Below, piece by piece: positions 4,998 to 8,487 of a DNA stretch of 8,487 nt. Origin of the DNA: JBFMAE01 sp040756085 (GTDB lineage Bacteria; Desulfobacterota; BSN033; UBA1163); contig JBFMAE010000108.1 of the NCBI GenBank assembly GCA_040756085.1, positions 1-8,487 of the forward strand, read 5' to 3'. The notes under the pieces are model-generated. The model saw only the letters and a list, made by a program, of their open reading frames with translations, had not been told where the DNA came from and ran no database searches. The translations under genes and the position numbers were made by a program. The stretch's first letter is position 1. Every line of letters begins with the position of its first letter.

Positions 4998-7464
4998 AAA
5001 AGACCTGTTCTCTCTTCCGGAAACACTTCCTCTCCTTCCTGTGAGAGATATCGTTATTTTTCCCTATATGGTCCTTCCCCTTTTTGTCAGCCGGGAAAAA
5101 TCGATTAAATCCTTGGAAGAGGCTCTCATAAAAGACCGGCTCATCTTCTTGGTTGCCCAGAAGAACCTCTCTGAAGAAGAACCTTCCGTCAAAGATTTCT
5201 ATCAGGTGGGTACGGTGGCACTCATCATGAGGATGCTCAGGCTTCCTGATGGAAAGATCAAGATCCTTGTTCAGGGGCTCTCCAAAGCCTCCCTCAAAGA
5301 GACTATCCAGACGACACCTTACTTCCTCGTGAGGGTAGAAAATATAAAAGATCCTTTCATCACGGAGATCACCCTCGAGACGGAAGCTCTGATGAGAAAT
5401 GTCAGAGAGCAACTGGAGAGGATTGCCTCCTACGGTAAACTTCTTTCCCCGGATCTGATGTTCATTCTTGAAAGTGTTGACGATCCCGGAAGGTTAGCAG
5501 ATCTGGTCGCTTCCAATCTCGACCTCACCGTCGAAAAAGCCCAGGAGATATTGGAAATTCTCGATCCCGTTGAACGACTGAAGGTCTTAAGTGATGTCCT
5601 CGAAAAAGAGGTTCAGGTCCTCACCATGCAGGCAAAAATTCAGTCTCAGGCAAAAGATGAGATCACAAAAACCCAGAGGGAATATTTTCTTCGGGAACAG
5701 ATGAGGGCTATTCGAAGTGAACTGGGTGAGGGGGATGAGCGTACAGAAGAATTCAAAGAACTTCAGCAAAAGATCAAAAAGGCGAAGATGCCCAAAGAGG
5801 TTGAGAAGGAAGCTCGACGGGAGCTGGACCGACTGGAGCAGATGCATCCGGATGCGGCAGAGGCTTCCATGGTTCGGACTTACCTCGATTGGCTGGTGGA
5901 CATGCCATGGTCCAAATCGACCACCGATAACCTCGACCTCCGAAAAGCAAAAAGAGTTTTAGATGAGGACCACTACAATTTAGAAAAGGTAAAAGAACGC
6001 ATTTTAGAATACTTGAGCGTCCGTAAATTGAAGAAAAAGATGAAAGGCCCGATCCTCTGCTTCATCGGACCTCCTGGAGTCGGAAAGACCTCTCTCGGAA
6101 GATCGATTGCCAGAGCCCTGGGAAGAAAATTTGTTAGGATTTCTTTAGGGGGAATACGGGATGAAGCCGAGATTCGGGGACATCGCCGGACCTATGTCGG
6201 TGCCATGCCCGGACGGATCATCCAATCGATTAAACAGGCTGGGAGCAACAACCCGGTTTTCATGATGGATGAGGTGGATAAGATCGGCATCGACTTTCGG
6301 GGAGATCCTGCCTCTGCTCTCCTGGAGGTTCTCGACCCTGAGCAAAACAACGCCTTCAGTGACCACTATCTCAATGTCCCCTTCGACCTCTCTCAGGTGA
6401 TGTTCATCACCACAGGGAATTTAACCGATCCCATTCCCTCTGCTCTCAGAGATCGGATGGAGGTGATCAACCTTCCCGGATACACCGATATAGAAAAATT
6501 GAAGATCGCTCAAACCTTCCTCCTCCCCCGACAGATGGAAGAAAATGGAATCGGCTCAAAGGAGCTTTATATCTCGGACAAGGCCATTCTCCAGATCGTT
6601 TCACAATATACCCAGGAGGCCGGACTTCGGAACCTGGAAAGGGAATTGGCTTCCATTTGTAGGAAGGTAGCCAGGAAAGTGGCTGAAGGGGAGAAGAAAA
6701 GAACCAAAATCCATACAAGGAACCTTCATCAGTTTCTGGGACCTCCTTCGTTTCTCCCCGATGAAGAACAGAAGAAAAACGAGATCGGTGTGGCTACAGG
6801 CCTGGCCTGGACAGTGACTGGAGGTGAAATTCTCCATGTGGAAGCTTCGACAACTCCAGGCAAGGGGTCTCTCATCCTCACCGGTCACTTGGGAGAAGTG
6901 ATGAAGGAGTCGGCCCAGGCAGCTCTCACCTATGCCCGGTCGAAGGGAAAAGCCTATCAGATCAAACCTGACGCTCTCAATAATAAAGAGATACATATTC
7001 ATGTCCCTGCAGGGGCCATTCCAAAGGATGGACCTTCTGCTGGCATTACAATGGCCGTTGCCCTCTTCTCTGCACTCACCGGCATCCCTGTGAAAAAAGA
7101 TGTGGCCATGACCGGCGAGATCACATTGAGAGGAGGGGTACTTCCCGTGGGAGGTCTGAAGGAAAAGGCCCTTGCTGCCCTTCGAAATAACATCAAAAAT
7201 GTGATCATCCCCCATCCGAATAAGAAGGACCTCGTCGATCTTCCGCGCTACATTCGAAAAAAAATTAACTTTCTCCCAGTCAAACATATGGATGAGGTCC
7301 TGCACTTCGCCCTTGTCGATAAAAGACGCCAAATGAGAACCCGCAGAGCGCAGAGCCTGCCTGTCGCAAGCAGGCGCATAGCGCCCCTCCACCTTCTCCC
7401 TCCCCCTCGGAGACTATGTCGTAATGGCTGGGGAGGGACAGAAAGCCAGCTTCGGAAGCTTTAG
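4981..7464 (+). CDS. lon: ATP-dependent Lon protease with an unusual C-terminal tail
   Basis: Lon is a cytoplasmic hexameric AAA+ serine protease that degrades misfolded and regulatory proteins. Order of parts: substrate-binding N-domain (about 12-205, starting LPLLPVRDIVIFPYM), helical coiled region (about 206-310), AAA+ module (about 345-590) with Walker A GPPGVGKT (363-370, K369) and Walker B VFMMDE (426-431), and protease domain (about 600-778) with catalytic S686 in PKDGPSAG and K729 in GGLKEK. All key residues are present. Family members normally end near the EVLHFAL segment (772-778). Here the frame continues for 49 residues (779-827), rich in Arg and Pro and encoded by repeat-like DNA. 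The start overlaps the rfaE2 end, with no clear ribosome binding site, so translation is probably coupled to rfaE2. No heat-shock promoter or CIRCE element was seen upstream. Confidence 0.97.
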   Translation: MKKETEKDLFSLPETLPLLPVRDIVIFPYMVLPLFVSREKSIKSLEEALIKDRLIFLVAQKNLSEEEPSVKDFYQVGTVALIMRMLRLPDGKIKILVQGLSKASLKETIQTTPYFLVRVENIKDPFITEITLETEALMRNVREQLERIASYGKLLSPDLMFILESVDDPGRLADLVASNLDLTVEKAQEILEILDPVERLKVLSDVLEKEVQVLTMQAKIQSQAKDEITKTQREYFLREQMRAIRSELGEGDERTEEFKELQQKIKKAKMPKEVEKEARRELDRLEQMHPDAAEASMVRTYLDWLVDMPWSKSTTDNLDLRKAKRVLDEDHYNLEKVKERILEYLSVRKLKKKMKGPILCFIGPPGVGKTSLGRSIARALGRKFVRISLGGIRDEAEIRGHRRTYVGAMPGRIIQSIKQAGSNNPVFMMDEVDKIGIDFRGDPASALLEVLDPEQNNAFSDHYLNVPFDLSQVMFITTGNLTDPIPSALRDRMEVINLPGYTDIEKLKIAQTFLLPRQMEENGIGSKELYISDKAILQIVSQYTQEAGLRNLERELASICRKVARKVAEGEKKRTKIHTRNLHQFLGPPSFLPDEEQKKNEIGVATGLAWTVTGGEILHVEASTTPGKGSLILTGHLGEVMKESAQAALTYARSKGKAYQIKPDALNNKEIHIHVPAGAIPKDGPSAGITMAVALFSALTGIPVKKDVAMTGEITLRGGVLPVGGLKEKALAALRNNIKNVIIPHPNKKDLVDLPRYIRKKINFLPVKHMDEVLHFALVDKRRQMRTRRAQSLPVASRRIAPLHLLPPPRRLCRNGWGGTESQLRKL
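7343..7384. repeat. Hairpin-forming repeat in the 3' coding end of lon
   Basis: A tandem GCAGAGC (GCAGAGCGCAGAGC at 7343-7356) leads into GCCTGC (7355-7360), which pairs with GCAGGC (7370-7375) around a 9-nt loop. GCGC (7348-7351) and GCGC (7381-7384) can close the base. The GCCTGCCTG word recalls the ends of the palindromic repeats at 242 and 3317, but the body is different, so membership in that family is uncertain. It encodes about residues 788-801 of the Lon tail. Confidence 0.5.
7397..7438. repeat. CT/GA-rich inverted repeat at the 3' end of lon
   Basis: TCCCTCCCC (7397-7405) and GGGGAGGGA (7430-7438) are perfect 9-bp reverse complements around a 24-nt loop, inside the Lon tail codons. 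A smaller hairpin, AGCTT-CGG-AAGCT (7448-7460), follows just before the stop codon. The CCCTCCCC strand resembles the reverse complement of the G-rich tract at 7670-7688, suggesting two facing copies of one repeat around the lon stop. Confidence 0.55.
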
Positions 7465-7616
7465 AATTGCGGTTCTTTGAAAGTTATGGGTAACAGTCCA
7501 GGTGGTTGAGAATGATGTTTGCATGGTAAACAAGAATATGAATTCATTCGGTAAAAGGTCCCGCTCTAAAGCTCCCTTAGCCTCCTCTCTATCCCTTGGC
7601 CGATTTCTATACCCCC

Positions 7617-7636
7617 AAAGGATGGCCTTTTATTTT
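7617..7636 (+). terminator. Weak terminator-like hairpin after lon
   Basis: AAAGG (7617-7621) pairs with CCTTT (7626-7630) around ATGG, followed by TATTTT (7631-7636). The stem is only 5 bp and AT-rich, and it is 150 nt past the lon stop codon, so it is a poor terminator on sequence alone. It is listed because no better one is seen between lon and thiL. Confidence 0.22.
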
Positions 7637-7669
7637 CTGCCCACCTTCTATTCCGATACAGTCTCTCGA

Positions 7670-7688
7670 GGGGAGGGTTGGGGAGGGG
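7670..7688 (+). other. Putative G-quadruplex tract upstream of thiL
   Basis: Four G-runs of 4, 3, 4 and 4 bases are separated by loops A, TT and A. This fits the classic quadruplex pattern with very short loops, which usually give high stability. It lies on the coding strand 64 nt before the thiL ATG. It may also be part of a dispersed G-rich repeat, since its reverse complement resembles the CCCTCCCC tract at the end of lon. Confidence 0.6.
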
Positions 7689-7752
7689 ATAAATGCTTTG
7701 CCCTATACTCCATGCGCTATACGAATTTGGGATTTTGCGGGAAAGAATAGTG

Positions 7753-8487
7753 ATGGACCTCCGAGAGATTGGTGAGTTCGGGCTCATCAAACGAATCCGA
7801 AAATGGATGGCTGCCTCTGACCCTGCTCTTATCCAAGGTATCGGGGATGATGTCGCTGTCATCGAGATGGGTCAAAAGGCCCTGCTGGTCACAACCGATA
7901 TCCTCATCGAAGGCATCCACTTCGATCGATCCTGGATCGATCCCTATCGGTTAGGGAAAAAGGCCCTGATGGTCAACCTCAGCGACATCGCTGCAATGGG
8001 TGGGATCCCGAAATACTTCCTCATCTCCCTTGGCCTTCCCAAAAATCTTCCTCTCTCCTTCACCTCCTTGTTCTACCGTGGTTTAAAAGAAGGGGCAAAA
8101 AAGTTTCAGGTGCACCTCATCGGGGGAGATCTCTCCCTCTCCCCAAAAATCGTCATCAACATCTGCCTTCTTGGAGAAGGGAAAAAGGGGAGACTCCTTT
8201 TTAGAAACGGAGCAACAGTCGGGGACGACCTCTATGTCTCCGGGACCCTTGGCGATGCTGCTCTGGGATTGAAAATTCTTCGGAAAAGTGGGGGCATAGC
8301 GCAACCCAAAGGATTGGTTGAAAGACATCTCTTCACCTGTCCAAGAATTGAATTGGGGCAAACCATTGCCCAACATCGCTGGGCCACAGCCATGATCGAT
8401 GTCAGTGATGGCCTCATGATCGACACCTCTCATCTCTTAGAGGAGAGTGGTGTAGGGGCTCGGATCTGGGAGGGTCGGATTCCCCTC
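7753..8487 (+). CDS. thiL: Thiamine-monophosphate kinase, N-terminal 245 codons (cut by window edge)
   Basis: ThiL phosphorylates thiamine monophosphate with ATP to give thiamine diphosphate, the active cofactor (cytoplasm). The visible 245 residues are about three quarters of a typical 310-330-residue protein. Family motifs appear in order: GEFGLI (7-12), GIGDD (29-33), TTD (47-49), HF (56-57), VNLSDIAAMGG (74-84), LIGGD (122-126), VGDDLYVSGTLGDAA (156-170), RHL-x3-PRI (191-199) and IDVSDGL (215-221). The aspartates of GIGDD, TTD, LSD and GGD are the metal and ATP ligands of this family, and all are kept. The residues after GGD are L-S, where E. coli has T-T. The start at 7753 fits the family N-terminus. 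An in-frame GTG one codon earlier is an alternative, and the ribosome binding site is weak (CGGGAAAG). It follows lon by 288 bp on the same strand, so it may have its own promoter. Confidence 0.95.
   Translation, partial: MDLREIGEFGLIKRIRKWMAASDPALIQGIGDDVAVIEMGQKALLVTTDILIEGIHFDRSWIDPYRLGKKALMVNLSDIAAMGGIPKYFLISLGLPKNLPLSFTSLFYRGLKEGAKKFQVHLIGGDLSLSPKIVINICLLGEGKKGRLLFRNGATVGDDLYVSGTLGDAALGLKILRKSGGIAQPKGLVERHLFTCPRIELGQTIAQHRWATAMIDVSDGLMIDTSHLLEESGVGARIWEGRIPL

Larger units (their letters stand above)
7465..7752. other. lon-thiL spacer without a convincing gene
   Basis: This 288-bp stretch holds short repeats, a weak terminator-like hairpin (7617-7636), a G-rich tract (7670-7688), and GCGCTATACG (7714-7723), which echoes in reverse the GCATAGCGC at 7376-7384. 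An 82-codon open frame (7502-7750) crosses it but runs through the repeats, has no recognisable domain or ribosome binding site, and is probably chance. TATACT (7704-7709) could be a -10 box for thiL, but no matching -35 box is seen. No TPP riboswitch was found. Confidence 0.6.

Noticed and set aside
6601..7392. 263-codon minus-strand open frame
   Set aside because: It is antisense to the conserved AAA+ and protease parts of lon; its length comes from lon codon bias, and its sequence shows no family motif.
7315..7464. Frameshift near the end of lon
   Set aside because: The frame is intact through all conserved Lon parts, so the tail is read-through past the usual end rather than loss of a conserved segment.
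7502..7750. 82-codon plus-strand open frame between lon and thiL
   Set aside because: It runs through G-rich and other repeats, has no good ribosome binding site and no recognisable domain.
7465..7752. TPP riboswitch before thiL
   Set aside because: A TGAGAATGATG string near 7507 recalls one riboswitch motif, but the other conserved parts (the ACCC and CCTGATCTGGATAATGCC-like blocks) are absent.
8294..8302. GCATAGCGC in thiL matching the lon-end repeat
   Set aside because: It is only 9 nt long and lies in ordinary thiL coding sequence, so it is likely chance.

Overview
The window carries eight protein genes of a Gram-negative bacterium of roughly 50% GC. Free-standing ADP-heptose synthesis (rfaE2) and a lipoprotein with a typical lipobox imply an LPS-bearing outer membrane. 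The gene set and the style of dispersed palindromic repeats suggest a Desulfobacterota (deltaproteobacteria-like) lineage; that placement is inference only.

Left half (1-4397): five co-directional minus-strand genes, in order of transcription: maf (nucleotide pyrophosphatase), yggS (PLP-binding homeostasis protein), a three-domain fibronectin-III-like lipoprotein, lysA (diaminopimelate decarboxylase) and the first 41 codons of dapF (diaminopimelate epimerase). LysA and DapF act in consecutive steps of the meso-DAP/lysine branch, and LysA uses PLP, the cofactor YggS helps manage. None of these genes overlap. Every spacer (104-202 bp) holds its own inverted repeats, and one palindromic repeat copy lies inside the yggS reading frame.

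Centre (4398-4508): a compact divergent region. Two sigma70-like promoters lie back to back, one reading left into maf (probably nearly leaderless) and one reading right into rfaE2.

Right half (4509-8487): plus-strand rfaE2, then lon overlapping it by 17 nt, then a 288-bp repeat-rich spacer, then thiL (thiamine-monophosphate kinase), cut off by the window edge after 245 codons. The lon frame runs about 49 codons past the usual end of the protease into repeat-derived DNA. The spacer before thiL has a clean four-tract G-run on the coding strand.

The enzymes are ordinary housekeeping proteins. The unusual content is the repeats: a GCCTGCC-type palindrome found both between genes (242-312) and as a 63-nt in-frame insertion in yggS, repeat-derived coding at the 3' end of lon, and an inverted repeat abutting the lysA ribosome binding site. 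I see no defence system, CRISPR array, tRNA, rRNA or transposase gene.
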